64,000 nucleotides of DNA from Rhodovibrio sodomensis (GTDB lineage: Bacteria; Pseudomonadota; Alphaproteobacteria; Kiloniellales; Rhodovibrionaceae), in assembly GCF_016583645.1 (NCBI RefSeq), contig NZ_NRRL01000010.1, forward strand, positions 18,988-82,987, given 5' to 3'. Positions 20,079 to 28,308 of this stretch are shown here, in pieces (positions within the stretch are counted from its first letter, which is position 1; each line of letters begins with the position of its first letter). The position numbers and the translations under genes were made by a program. The notes under the pieces are model-generated. The model saw only the letters and a program-made list of their open reading frames with translations, did no database searches and had not been told where the DNA came from.

Positions 20079-20201
20079 CCCGCGCTGCCCGAACGCCGCG
20101 CTGCGCGAAAGCCGGGTCGGTTTAACTGGGAACGCCGGTTCGACCGGGCGGCATCGTGCCCGAGGGCCGCGGCTGCGGCCGCTCCGTCCTGCGCCGGCGC
20201 G

Positions 20202-20843
20202 TCAGGCCCGCGGGACGTGATTGACCAGCGCCACCCGCCAGGCGGGCGGCGTCCCGTCCGGGCTTTCGGCGGGCGGGGCGATGTGGTCGATCCGGGTGAG
20301 CGCGCAGTTGTCGACGACGAACGACAGCGCCCGCTCCGGGTCCAGCAACAGCGCCCGGGCGAGGGCCGCGCGGATCGTGCCGCCGTGGGTCACCGCGACC
20401 ACGTCCTGCCCGGCGTAGTCGCGCGACAGGCGCTCGACCGCCACGCCCACCCGGTCGATCAGGTCGGCGAAGCTCTCGCCGCCCGGCGGTGCCTCGTGCG
20501 CGGGGGCGAGCCAGAAGCGGTTCCATTGCTCGCCGCGTTCCGCGACCAGCTCGTCGCGGTGCCGGCCCTGCCAGTCGCCGAACGACTGCTCGGCCAGCTC
20601 GGGCTGTGGGCACAGGTCGGGCGCGGGGTCCGGCCGGCGGGCCAGGATCGCCTCGGCCGTGCGGGTCGTGCGGCTCAGGTTCGAGGTCACCCAGACCGCC
20701 TCGCGCGGCAGCAGCGCGGCCAGCCCGTCGTAGATCGGCGTGTCCGAGGTGTCGCAGTCCATGTCCATCTGGCCGTAGACGCGCCCCTGGGCACCGGTGA
20801 CCGGCGCGTGGCGGATCCACCACCAGCGTGTGATCGCCGACAT
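20202..20843 (-). CDS. cobC: Histidine phosphatase, probable alpha-ribazole phosphatase
   Basis: A 213-residue phosphoglycerate-mutase-superfamily phosphatase. The catalytic His is in WIRHAPVTG, with further catalytic residues in SNLSRTTRTAEAI, EQSFGDWQG and VTHGGTIRAAL. Immediately downstream of cobS on the same strand, it most likely removes the 5'-phosphate in assembly of the cobalamin nucleotide loop. Start ATG at 20843, 21 bases after the cobS stop. Confidence 0.87.
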   Translation of the reverse strand: MSAITRWWWIRHAPVTGAQGRVYGQMDMDCDTSDTPIYDGLAALLPREAVWVTSNLSRTTRTAEAILARRPDPAPDLCPQPELAEQSFGDWQGRHRDELVAERGEQWNRFWLAPAHEAPPGGESFADLIDRVGVAVERLSRDYAGQDVVAVTHGGTIRAALARALLLDPERALSFVVDNCALTRIDHIAPPAESPDGTPPAWRVALVNHVPRA

Positions 20844-20864
20844 CGGATCGGCTCTCCCTGTTAC

Positions 20865-21701
20865 TCAGAAGATCTCGACGAATGGGGGGCCGGCCGGGGC
20901 CAGCAGGCTGGCGGCGGCCAGCAAGACGGCCGTCTCCACCGTCTGTTCCACCGCGCCCAGTACGTCGCCGGTATAGCCGCGCACCTGCCGGGCCGCAAGC
21001 CGGGCCACCAGCGCCGTCAGCGCGGCGGCCAGGACGAGCGCGGCCGTGCCCGTGCGCGGCCCCAGCGTCAGCCACGCCAGCAGCGCGCCCAGCGCCAGCG
21101 CCGTGGCCGCGGCCGACCGGGTCGGCCGGCCGGCGCCGTGGCCAAGCCCGTCCGCCCGGGCGGGCTGGAGCGCCCGCATCACCGGCAGCATCGCCGCGCG
21201 GCCCAGGGCGTGCGCCCCGATCAGCGCCAGCGCCCCGCCCGGCAGCGCGGCCAGCGTCGCCAGCGCGCCGGCGCGCAGCAGCAGCGAACAGGCGATCGCC
21301 GCCACGCCGTAGCTGCCGACGTAGCTGTCGCGCATGATCGCGAGCTTCCGGGCGGCGTCCTGTCCGCCGCCGAAGCCGTCGGCCACGTCGGCCAGCCCGT
21401 CTTCGTGCAGCCCGCCGGTGATCGCGAAGGTCGCGGCGAGCGCCAGCCCCGCGGCGGCCAGCGGCGGCACGCCAAGCGCGACCGCCAGGGCGAGGGTGGC
21501 CGCCCCGGCCGCGCCGACCAGCGCCCCCACCAGCGGCGCGCAGCGGAGCGCGCGGGCAAGCGCGGCCATGCCGTCCGGCTCGCCGGGCGCGGCGTCGGGC
21601 CAGCGGATCGGCAGCCGGGTCAGAAAGACGCAGGCCCGCGCCATGTCCTGACGCCAGGCGCGCCAGCTGCCCGCGCGGGACGGGGAAGCATCCCAGGCCA
21701 A
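20865..21701 (-). CDS. cobS: Adenosylcobinamide-GDP ribazoletransferase
   Basis: A 278-residue membrane protein of the CobS family: FLTRLPIRWP near the N-terminus, the diagnostic GGLHEDGLADVADGFGGG, and multiple Ala/Leu-rich spans. It joins alpha-ribazole (phosphate) to adenosylcobinamide-GDP. I favour the TTG at 21701, with GGAG 8 bases upstream, since it keeps the family's amphipathic N-terminus (SWRAWRQDMARACVFLTRL). An ATG at 21644 with AGGAC upstream is the alternative and would give 259 residues. It is divergent from cobT. Confidence 0.9.
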   Translation of the reverse strand: MAWDASPSRAGSWRAWRQDMARACVFLTRLPIRWPDAAPGEPDGMAALARALRCAPLVGALVGAAGAATLALAVALGVPPLAAAGLALAATFAITGGLHEDGLADVADGFGGGQDAARKLAIMRDSYVGSYGVAAIACSLLLRAGALATLAALPGGALALIGAHALGRAAMLPVMRALQPARADGLGHGAGRPTRSAAATALALGALLAWLTLGPRTGTAALVLAAALTALVARLAARQVRGYTGDVLGAVEQTVETAVLLAAASLLAPAGPPFVEIF

Positions 21702-21805
21702 GGTCGGAACTCCGTGGGCGTGTCGGGAGTGGCTGCCGCCGGTCCGGGGCGAAACGCCGTTTGCCCGGGCCGGCTGCGCGCGGTTATAGGACAGCCGCCC
21801 CCCGC

Positions 21806-21895
21806 GCGAAAGCGCACCGATCCATGGAACGAGCCGCGAAAGCGCGCCGATCCACGGAACGAGCGGCGAAAGCGCGCCGACTGACTGAAAGAGCC
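21806..21895. repeat. 30-bp tandem repeat (3 units) upstream of cobT
   Basis: Three consecutive 30-bp units starting GCGAAAGCGC(A/G)CCGA and ending in (G)AACGAGC(C/G) or AAAGAGCC, at 21806, 21836 and 21866. They lie in the cobS-cobT divergent region. Confidence 0.8.
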
Positions 21896-21927
21896 GCGCA
21901 CGCGCGCGGCTGCCCGACCCGCGGCCC

Positions 21928-21966
21928 GTCCCAACCCCCGCGTCCCAACCCCCGCGTCCCAACCAA
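21928..21966. repeat. 14-bp tandem repeat just upstream of cobT
   Basis: GTCCCAACCCCCGC occurs twice in tandem, followed by a partial GTCCCAACC, directly before the AAGGAG that precedes cobT. Confidence 0.75.
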
Positions 21967-21982
21967 GGAGCGATTTGCAGCC

Positions 21983-23056
21983 ATGGCAGGTAGCAACGGC
22001 GACGACCGGACCCCCCAGAACGGCGCCGGCGGCGGCGCGCAGGAAGCCCCGGCGAGCTTCGACGAGATCCGCCAGCTGCTGGGCGAGCTGCCGGGTCCGG
22101 ACCTGGCGAGCCGCTCGGCCGCGGCGACGCGCCAGCAGCAGCTGACCAAGCCGCGCGGCTCGCTCGGCCGGCTGGAGGAGCTGGCGGAGTGGCTGGCCGC
22201 CTGGCAGGGCGCGCATCCGCCGCGCCTGAACCGGCCGCGCGTGGCGGTGTTCGCCGGCAACCACGGCGTGGCGGCGCGCGGCGTCTCCGCCTACCCGGCG
22301 GAGGTGACGCAGCAGATGGTGCAGAACTTCATCGACGGCGGGGCGGCGATCAACCAGCTGTGCGCCAACTGCGATGCCGACCTGCGGGTTTACGAACTGG
22401 CGCTCGACCAGCCGACGGCCGACTTCTGCCAGGGCCCGGCGATGAGCGAGGACGAGTGCGCGCGCGCCATGGCCTACGGCATGCTGGCGGTCGAGGAAGG
22501 CTTCGACGTGATGGCGCTGGGCGAGATGGGGATCGCCAACACCACCAGCGCCGCGGCGATCTGCTGTGCCCTGTTCGGCGGCACGCCGGCCGACTGGATC
22601 GGGCCCGGCAGCGGCGTCGACCAGGCCGGCCTGAGCCACAAGGCGGAGGTCGTCGGCCAGGCGCTGGCGGTCCACCAAGGCCAGCTGGACGATCCGCTGG
22701 AGGTGCTGCGCCGCCTGGGCGGGCTGGAACTGGCGGCGATCGCCGGCGCGATCCTGGCCTGCCGGCTGGCGCGGACGCCGGTGCTGCTGGACGGCTTCAC
22801 CTGCACCGCCGCGGCGGCGGTGTTGTACCGCCTGGACCGGCACGCGCTGGATCACTGCGTGGTCGCCCACGTCTCCGCCGAGCCGGGGCACCGCCGGCTG
22901 CTGCAGGCGATCGAGAAGCGCGCGCTGGTCGATCTGGACATGCGCCTGGGCGAGGCGTCGGGCGCGGCGCTGGCGATCCCGCTGCTGCAGGCGGCGGTCA
23001 GCTGCCACACCGGCATGGCGACCTTCGACGAAGCCGGCGTGTCGACGCCCGACTAG
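21983..23056 (+). CDS. cobT: Nicotinate-nucleotide--dimethylbenzimidazole phosphoribosyltransferase
   Basis: A 357-residue CobT. Family features include TKPRGSLGRLEELA, VFAGNHGVAARGVSAYP, GEMGIANTTSAAAICC, SGVDQAGLSHKAEVV and LLDGFTCTAAAAVL, plus a C-terminal GEASGAALAIPLLQAA with the catalytic Glu. It makes alpha-ribazole phosphate from dimethylbenzimidazole. A Gly-rich N-terminal extension of about 20 residues precedes the conserved part. Together with cobS, cobC and cobD it completes most of nucleotide-loop assembly; cobU/cobP is not in the window. Confidence 0.95.
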   Translation: MAGSNGDDRTPQNGAGGGAQEAPASFDEIRQLLGELPGPDLASRSAAATRQQQLTKPRGSLGRLEELAEWLAAWQGAHPPRLNRPRVAVFAGNHGVAARGVSAYPAEVTQQMVQNFIDGGAAINQLCANCDADLRVYELALDQPTADFCQGPAMSEDECARAMAYGMLAVEEGFDVMALGEMGIANTTSAAAICCALFGGTPADWIGPGSGVDQAGLSHKAEVVGQALAVHQGQLDDPLEVLRRLGGLELAAIAGAILACRLARTPVLLDGFTCTAAAAVLYRLDRHALDHCVVAHVSAEPGHRRLLQAIEKRALVDLDMRLGEASGAALAIPLLQAAVSCHTGMATFDEAGVSTPD

Positions 23057-23162
23057 GGCTGGGCTTTCCAGGGGCCCTTCTGGAGCGTTGCACGCCAACG
23101 GGGCGGACTGCGAAACTCCCCGGCGGTCAATTCCCCGCGGTCAGTCTCAGGGAGCCTGCAAG

Positions 23163-23933
23163 ATGCAAGCGGTCGTGCACGCCGTGATCCACCGCGGGGC
23201 CGTGCGGCCCGGCAACGAGGACACGCTGGCGGTCGGCGACTGGATCGCCGGCAACGATGTCGAGCGGCCCAAGCGCTTCACCCACGACCTCAGCGCGCCG
23301 CTGTCGGTGATCGTCGCCGACGGCATGGGCGGCCACGCCGCCGGCGACGTGGCAAGCCGTTACGTGACCGAAACGATCCAGCAGGGCGCGGATCGGATCG
23401 CCGACGCACAGGCCGCGGGCGACCTGCTGATCCACGCCAACCGGCGGCTGTACGAGGCGATGGAAGACGGCATCGGTGCGCCCGCCATGGGCACCACCGT
23501 GGCCGGCGTGATCCTGCGCCAGGGCGCGGCCGTGCAGTTCAACGTCGGCGACAGCCGGATCTACCGGATGGACCCGGGGGCGCGCATGCTGACCCAGCTG
23601 TCGGTCGACGACACGCCGGGCCCGAAGCTCGACAACGGCCGGACCGCCCGCGACACCACCCCGGTGGTCAGTCAGTCGCTGGGCGGGCAGCCGAGCTACA
23701 CGGCGATCCAGCCGCACGCCGAGGACGACGCGCCGCCGGTCGCGGGCACCTGCTATCTGCTGTGCACCGACGGTCTGACCGACCTGCTGGAGGTCGGCGA
23801 GATCGGCGAGATCCTGGCGCGCGCGGACGGCGACGACGGCGACTTCCGGGCGGTCGACCGGCTGTTCCAGGCGGCGCTCGACCGCGGCGGCAAGGACAAC
23901 GTGACGATCGCCCTGATCCGCTGCACCGGCTAG
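23163..23933 (+). CDS. PP2C-family serine/threonine phosphatase
   Basis: A 256-residue PP2C-type phosphatase with all metal-binding motifs: VRPGNEDTLAV, VADGMGGHAAGDVAS, GTTVAGVIL, FNVGDSRIYRM, LCTDGLTDLLE and GKDNVTIALI. Such enzymes oppose Hanks-type Ser/Thr kinases; no kinase partner is encoded in this window. The ATG has GGGAG upstream. The stop TAG belongs to a CTAG at the left end of a family-1 hairpin repeat. Confidence 0.93.
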   Translation: MQAVVHAVIHRGAVRPGNEDTLAVGDWIAGNDVERPKRFTHDLSAPLSVIVADGMGGHAAGDVASRYVTETIQQGADRIADAQAAGDLLIHANRRLYEAMEDGIGAPAMGTTVAGVILRQGAAVQFNVGDSRIYRMDPGARMLTQLSVDDTPGPKLDNGRTARDTTPVVSQSLGGQPSYTAIQPHAEDDAPPVAGTCYLLCTDGLTDLLEVGEIGEILARADGDDGDFRAVDRLFQAALDRGGKDNVTIALIRCTG

Positions 23934-23982
23934 AGCGAAATGCCTGAGGGCCGAATCGGCGTTCGGGCTGCGTTTCGCGCTC
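23930..23982. repeat. Degenerate single-hairpin copy of repeat family 1
   Basis: Starts CTAGAGCGAAATGCC, overlapping the PP2C stop codon, and ends GCGTTTCGCGCTC; the arms GAGGGCCGAA and TTCGGGCTGC pair imperfectly. The right CTAG is lost. Confidence 0.55.
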
Positions 23983-24240
23983 ACGTCCTGCCGTCGGCGA
24001 GAACAGGGTGCCGGTGGCGACGGGCCGGCTAAGGCTTTGGCACCCCGGTCTGTGGTCGCACGGCTACGTCCCCGTCGACGGCGACGCGGCCGCTCGGCCG
24101 CGGCGGTCTTGCAGGCGTATCACAGCTTTTTGTCGAAGCTTGTCCGCGGCGCTATCGTGCGCGTGTCAGGCTGTCTGCCGACGGGTTCTCCCGGTCGCCG
24201 GCCGATCAGCTCATTCAATCCGTGCGAAAAAGGCGTCCAG
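23934..24240. other. Intergenic region before the GGDEF-EAL gene
   Basis: About 300 bases. The left end holds the degenerate repeat. An AGCTT...AAGCT inverted repeat lies at about 24123-24139. An open frame continues upstream of the chosen GGDEF-EAL start, but it has no ribosome binding site and poor sequence character. No clear promoter is seen. Confidence 0.4.
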
Positions 24241-25866
24241 GTGGCCGCGCGCAAAGCCAGACAGACCCCGCCGAGCCCGCGCCGCCTGGCCGTCCAGGTG
24301 GCGGGTCAGTTCCTGGCCGGCGGGCTGGTCATGGTCGCTGGACTGGCTGGGCTCGCGAGGGCCGCGGGCGTGCGCTGGCATGCCGGCGCGCTGCCGGAGG
24401 ATGCGCGCAACGCGATCTTCGTCGGCGTCGGCGCGGTCGTGGTGCTGTTGCTGGTCTGGCGCCAGCTCCGGCGCGACTGGCCGGACGCCGTTTCCGCCGC
24501 CGACGCTGGGCGCGCCCCGACGCGCGACTATCTGACCGGCCTGCCCGACCGCGAAGGGCTGCGCGCGGCGCTCGACACCCGGCTCGCGGCCGAGCGTGGG
24601 ATCGGCCAGGCCGCGCTGGTCCTGCTGGAGCTGCGCGGCCTGTCGGTCGTCAACGACACCCGCGGGCTGGCCGTGGGCGACGCGCTCCTGGGCGAGATCG
24701 CGGAGCGGCTGAACACCGCCTTCGGGCCCGATTCCGACCAAGCCGGCGTGGTCGCCCGGCTGAGCGGCGACGAGTTCGCCCTGCTGCTCGACGCGCCGGC
24801 CGGCACCGATCCCGCGGAAGCCGGGCTGCGCGCCGCACAGCGCGCCGTCGCCAAGGTCGACCAGCCGGTCGTGGTGCCCGGGCACACGCTGCACGTCGCC
24901 GGGCGCGCCGGGGTCGCGGTCGGGGATCCGGAGATCGACGGCCCCGGGCCCTGGCTGCAGCGCGCCGACCTGGCGCTCAGCCACGCGCGCTCCGACAGCA
25001 CCGATCCGGTCTGTCTGTTCGAGCCGGTGTTCGCGGAGAGCGCGCGGGTACAGGCGCAGCTGGAATCCGAGCTGCGCGCGGCGATCGAGCAGAAGCAGTT
25101 CGAGCTGCACTACCAGGCGAAGGTGGACCTCGCCGACGGCCGGATCGTCGGGGCCGAGGCCCTGGTCCGCTGGCGCCATCCGGCGTTCGGCTTGCAGATG
25201 CCGGGCCGGTTCATCGAGATCGCCGAGCGCAGCGGTCTGATGGTGCCGATCGGCGGCTGGGTTCTGCGCAGCGCGCTGAAGGCGGCCGCGGGCTGGCCGG
25301 ATGTCGGCGGCGCGCGGCCGCACGTGGCGGTGAACGTCTCCGCGGTGCAGCTCGCCGATCCGTACTTCGAGAGTTACCTGGATGCGGCCCTGGCCGACAG
25401 CGGCATCGACCACGAGCGGGTGATCCTGGAGATGACCGAGAGCATGCTGCAGCTGGACAGCCAAGCCCTGGTCGACCGCCTGAAGGGGCTGCGCGCGCGC
25501 GGGCTGGGCCTGTCGATCGACGACTTCGGCACCGGCTATTCCGCGCTCGCCTACCTGAAGCGCTATCCGGTGAGCGAATTGAAGGTCGACCGGGCGTTCG
25601 TCACCACCCTGCCGGACGACCCGTACGACCATGCCCTGGTCGGCGCGATCCTGCAGCTGGCGGCCGCGCTCGACCTGCCGGTCACGGCGGAGGGCGTGGA
25701 GACGCCGGCACAGGCGGGGGCGCTCGCGCGGATCGGCTGCACCCGGGCGCAGGGCTACCGCTACGCCATGCCGCTGCCCGCGCCCGACTTCGCCTGGCTG
25801 CTGCACCACCATCCCCGTCTGCCGGTGCCCGAGCAAGCCTCCAAGGCGCGCGCGGCGAGCCCCTGA
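24241..25866 (+). CDS. GGDEF-EAL cyclic-di-GMP signalling protein
   Basis: A 541-residue membrane protein: two membrane spans within the first 80 residues (FLAGGLVMVAGLAGLARAA and AIFVGVGAVVVLLLVW), a GGDEF domain whose motif reads SGDEF (residues 175-179), and an EAL domain with intact EALVRW (from residue 306), LEMTES, DDFGTGYSAL (from residue 427) and AEGVET. The degenerate GGDEF suggests a nucleotide-sensing or weak cyclase domain, while the EAL motif set suggests working cyclic-di-GMP hydrolysis. The GTG start has AAAGG 7 bases upstream. It lies 78 bases upstream of kaiC in the same direction. Confidence 0.9.
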   Translation: MAARKARQTPPSPRRLAVQVAGQFLAGGLVMVAGLAGLARAAGVRWHAGALPEDARNAIFVGVGAVVVLLLVWRQLRRDWPDAVSAADAGRAPTRDYLTGLPDREGLRAALDTRLAAERGIGQAALVLLELRGLSVVNDTRGLAVGDALLGEIAERLNTAFGPDSDQAGVVARLSGDEFALLLDAPAGTDPAEAGLRAAQRAVAKVDQPVVVPGHTLHVAGRAGVAVGDPEIDGPGPWLQRADLALSHARSDSTDPVCLFEPVFAESARVQAQLESELRAAIEQKQFELHYQAKVDLADGRIVGAEALVRWRHPAFGLQMPGRFIEIAERSGLMVPIGGWVLRSALKAAAGWPDVGGARPHVAVNVSAVQLADPYFESYLDAALADSGIDHERVILEMTESMLQLDSQALVDRLKGLRARGLGLSIDDFGTGYSALAYLKRYPVSELKVDRAFVTTLPDDPYDHALVGAILQLAAALDLPVTAEGVETPAQAGALARIGCTRAQGYRYAMPLPAPDFAWLLHHHPRLPVPEQASKARAASP

Positions 25867-25944
25867 GCGGACTGGACAGCCGTGGTTCGCGGTGTGTAGA
25901 TCGCCCGCCAGATCTCCACGTTCGCGTTGCAAGCGCAGGGCCTC

Positions 25945-27660
25945 ATGACCGACCGCGTCGATCCAACCAGCGGCGAGCCGCCGCGCGGCGGAGCGGACAA
26001 GCGTCCGACCGGTATTCCGGGCTTCGACCAGTTGAGCCGGGGCGGTCTGCCCGCCGGCGCGGCGACCCTGCTGCTGGGCGGGCCCGGCGCCGGCAAGACG
26101 GTGTTCGCCCTGCAGACCGTGGTCCACGCCGCCGGCACCGGTGGCAGCCCGGCGATCTTCGTCGCGTTCGAGGAGGCGCCCGAGGCGATCAAGGCCAACG
26201 TCGCCGGCTTCGACTGGGCGGCCGGCGACGCCGCGTTCGAGCGCGTGCACTTCCTGGACGGGCGCGGTCCGCTGCAAGCCGCGACCACCGGCAACTTCGA
26301 TCTGTCCGGCCTGCTGGCCCAGCTGGGCGAACTGGTCCGCCGGCAGGCGGCGGGCTGGATCGTGCTGGACGGGCTGGACAACCTGCTCGACCTGTTGCCC
26401 GCGGAGACCGACCGGCGCCGCGAGATCTACCGGATCGCCGCGTTCGTCGCCGAGACCGGCGTGCCCGCCCTGTTCACCGGCAAGCTGCGGGGCGGCGACG
26501 GCGAGGCCTCGAGCAGCTACGACGCGATGCAGTTCGCCGTGCAGGCGGTGGTGCGCCTGAGCGGCCGCCTGACCAACGGCGTGTTCGGCCGCACCCTGCG
26601 GATCGTCAAATACCGCGGCAGCGATCACGACAACATCGAAACCCCGTTCGTGATCGACGGCGGCGGCATCGCGGTGGCCTATCACGGCGACGGCACGCCG
26701 CGGCACAAGCTGAGCAGCGACCGCCTGCCGACCGGGGTCGCGGGCCTGGACCGGGTGCTCGACGGCGGCTACCAGCGCGGCTACGCGGTGCTGGTGTCGG
26801 GCGCGCCCGGTACCGCCAAGACCACGCTGGGCGCCTGCTTCCTGTCCGCCGGGGCGGACCGCGGCGAGACCGGCCTCTTGGTCGCGCTCGACGAGACGCC
26901 CGAGCAGATCGCGGCCAACGCCGGCGGGATCGGCCTGAACCTGCGCCAGCACATCGCCGACGGACGGGTCCGGACGCTCGCGATGCGCTCCGCCTCGCTC
27001 GCCCCGGAAGCGTTCTTCCTGGCGCTCGAACGCGCGGTGCGTGCGCACGCGCCGAGCATGGTGGTGGTCGACCCGATCTCCGCGGTGATGGAACAGCGCC
27101 ACCAGCGCGGGCCGTTCGACGCGGCGGCGCGGCTGGTCGACTTCTGCAAGGCGCGCGGGGTCACGCTGCTCACCACCACGCTGGCGGAGGGCGTGGACGA
27201 GGCGGACACCCGGTCGCGGGTCTCCACCCTCGCGGACGCCTGGATCGCGCTGTCGTATCAGGTGACGATGGGCGAGCGGAACCGCGCCCTGTCGGTGGTC
27301 AAGGCCCGCGGCATCGGCCATTCCAACCAGGTCCGCGAACTGGTGATCGGCGCCGATGGCGTGCAGCTGGCGGAGGTCTACGCCGGCGGCGGCGAGGTGC
27401 TGATGGGCGCGGCGCGGGTCGCCCAGCAGGCGCAGGACGAGCTGGACGAGACCGAGCGCGCGCTGGCGACCGAGCGCCGGCGGCGCGACCTGGAGCAGAC
27501 GATCGCCGAGGCGCAATCCAAGCGCGCGGCGCTGGATGCCGCGCTGCAATCCGCCGAGCGCGAGCTGGAGCTGACCGACCGGGCGGACCGCAAGCGCCGC
27601 GAATTGGACGCGGACAAGGCGGGCCGGATCCGCCGGCGCCGCGAAGGGGGCGAGACATGA
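25945..27660 (+). CDS. kaiC: KaiC-type clock/timer ATPase
   Basis: A 571-residue double-domain RecA-like ATPase. P-loops are GGPGAGKT (residues 45-52) and GAPGTAKT (286-293). CI has the catalytic pair E76-E77; the CII counterpart is D316-E317. The KaiC phosphorylation segment is kept as T-R-S-R-V-S-T, placing phospho-acceptor candidates at T422, S427 and T428. After about residue 480 comes a long charged heptad-like region, predicted coiled coil, matching the extended KaiC described in Rhodobacter sphaeroides. It overlaps kaiB by ATGA. No kaiA is present. Confidence 0.93.
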   Translation: MTDRVDPTSGEPPRGGADKRPTGIPGFDQLSRGGLPAGAATLLLGGPGAGKTVFALQTVVHAAGTGGSPAIFVAFEEAPEAIKANVAGFDWAAGDAAFERVHFLDGRGPLQAATTGNFDLSGLLAQLGELVRRQAAGWIVLDGLDNLLDLLPAETDRRREIYRIAAFVAETGVPALFTGKLRGGDGEASSSYDAMQFAVQAVVRLSGRLTNGVFGRTLRIVKYRGSDHDNIETPFVIDGGGIAVAYHGDGTPRHKLSSDRLPTGVAGLDRVLDGGYQRGYAVLVSGAPGTAKTTLGACFLSAGADRGETGLLVALDETPEQIAANAGGIGLNLRQHIADGRVRTLAMRSASLAPEAFFLALERAVRAHAPSMVVVDPISAVMEQRHQRGPFDAAARLVDFCKARGVTLLTTTLAEGVDEADTRSRVSTLADAWIALSYQVTMGERNRALSVVKARGIGHSNQVRELVIGADGVQLAEVYAGGGEVLMGAARVAQQAQDELDETERALATERRRRDLEQTIAEAQSKRAALDAALQSAERELELTDRADRKRRELDADKAGRIRRRREGGET

Positions 27661-27950
27661 ACGCCAGCACCGAACGCCGTGCCCAGGCGCAGGTCGACAG
27701 CCTGACCGTGTTCATCGCCGGCGACGCGCCCAGTTCGCGCCAGGCGATGGCCCACCTGACCGGCGTGCTGGATTCGATCGGCATTCCGCCGGAGCGCCTG
27801 CAGGTGGTCGACGTGCTGACCGACCCGGGCGCGGCGCTGGACGCCGGCGCGCTGGTAACCCCGTCGCTGCAGATCAAGCGCGGCGAGCGCGCCCGCTGGT
27901 TCCTGGGCGACCTGACCGACCAGCGCGACCTGCTGGCGTTCCTGAGCTGA
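27657..27950 (+). CDS. kaiB: KaiB-type clock protein
   Basis: A 97-residue thioredoxin-like KaiB-family protein: SLTVFIAGDAPSSRQAM, LQVVDVLTDPGAALDAG and VTPSLQIKRGERARWFLGDL fit the KaiB fold (normal KaiB has a longer, similar VTPTLVK..P.p..riiGdl segment). It starts within the kaiC stop codon, so KaiC and KaiB are translated together. KaiB binds KaiC and switches fold in clock systems; here a kaiA-less timer is the likely role. Confidence 0.88.
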   Translation: MNASTERRAQAQVDSLTVFIAGDAPSSRQAMAHLTGVLDSIGIPPERLQVVDVLTDPGAALDAGALVTPSLQIKRGERARWFLGDLTDQRDLLAFLS

Positions 27951-27982
27951 CGATCGCGCGTCCGCGTCGACGGCAACCGAGA

Positions 27983-28010
27983 CGGCCCCCGGCAGCTCTG
28001 CCGGGGGCCG
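27983..28010 (+). terminator. Strong hairpin after kaiB
   Basis: Two 13-base arms (CGGCCCCCGGCAG and its exact complement) separated by two bases, 33 bases after the kaiB stop. No long T-tract follows, though AATCGTTT does. Likely the operon's terminator. Confidence 0.65.
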
Positions 28011-28079
28011 AATCGTTTCGGGGCCGGAACGCGGCGGTTTCCGGCCGGCTCAGCCGGATTCCTCCGGACTGGCGCGGGC

Positions 28080-28235
28080 GCGCCGGCGGCCGGCAGGATG
28101 CCCACGAAATAGCCCAGGAACGACCCGACCAGCATGGTCGGGACGCTGGACTTCAGCGCCTTGAACGACCGGCCGAAGCGCTTCATCGACATCTTCACCC
28201 TCGGAAGACCAGCGAAGCTGGGCATCGAAGGATCG
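28080..28235 (-). pseudogene. Remnant of a TctA-type tricarboxylate transporter permease
   Basis: On the minus strand a short stretch reads FKALKSSVPTMLVGSFLGYF then VGILPAAGA, matching the conserved segment of TctA permeases (a basic linker, then G-S-F-L-G-F-F-I-G-I-L-P-G-x-G). TctA proteins are about 500 residues, but here only some 50 codons are recognisable before the frame is lost on both sides. I take it as a decayed fragment left by deletion. Confidence 0.5.
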
Positions 28236-28308
28236 CAGACGGGTATGGCAGCCGCCGTGCGAACGTCTCCCGCGACGGGATGCGGCGCGCCGCCCGGACG
28301 CGGCCCGG

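Noticed and set aside
24211..27549. Very long open frame (over 1100 codons) antisense to the GGDEF-EAL and kaiC genes
   Set aside because: Long antisense frames are expected in GC-rich coding DNA with strong third-position bias. The translation is Arg/Gln/His-rich low-complexity sequence without known domains.
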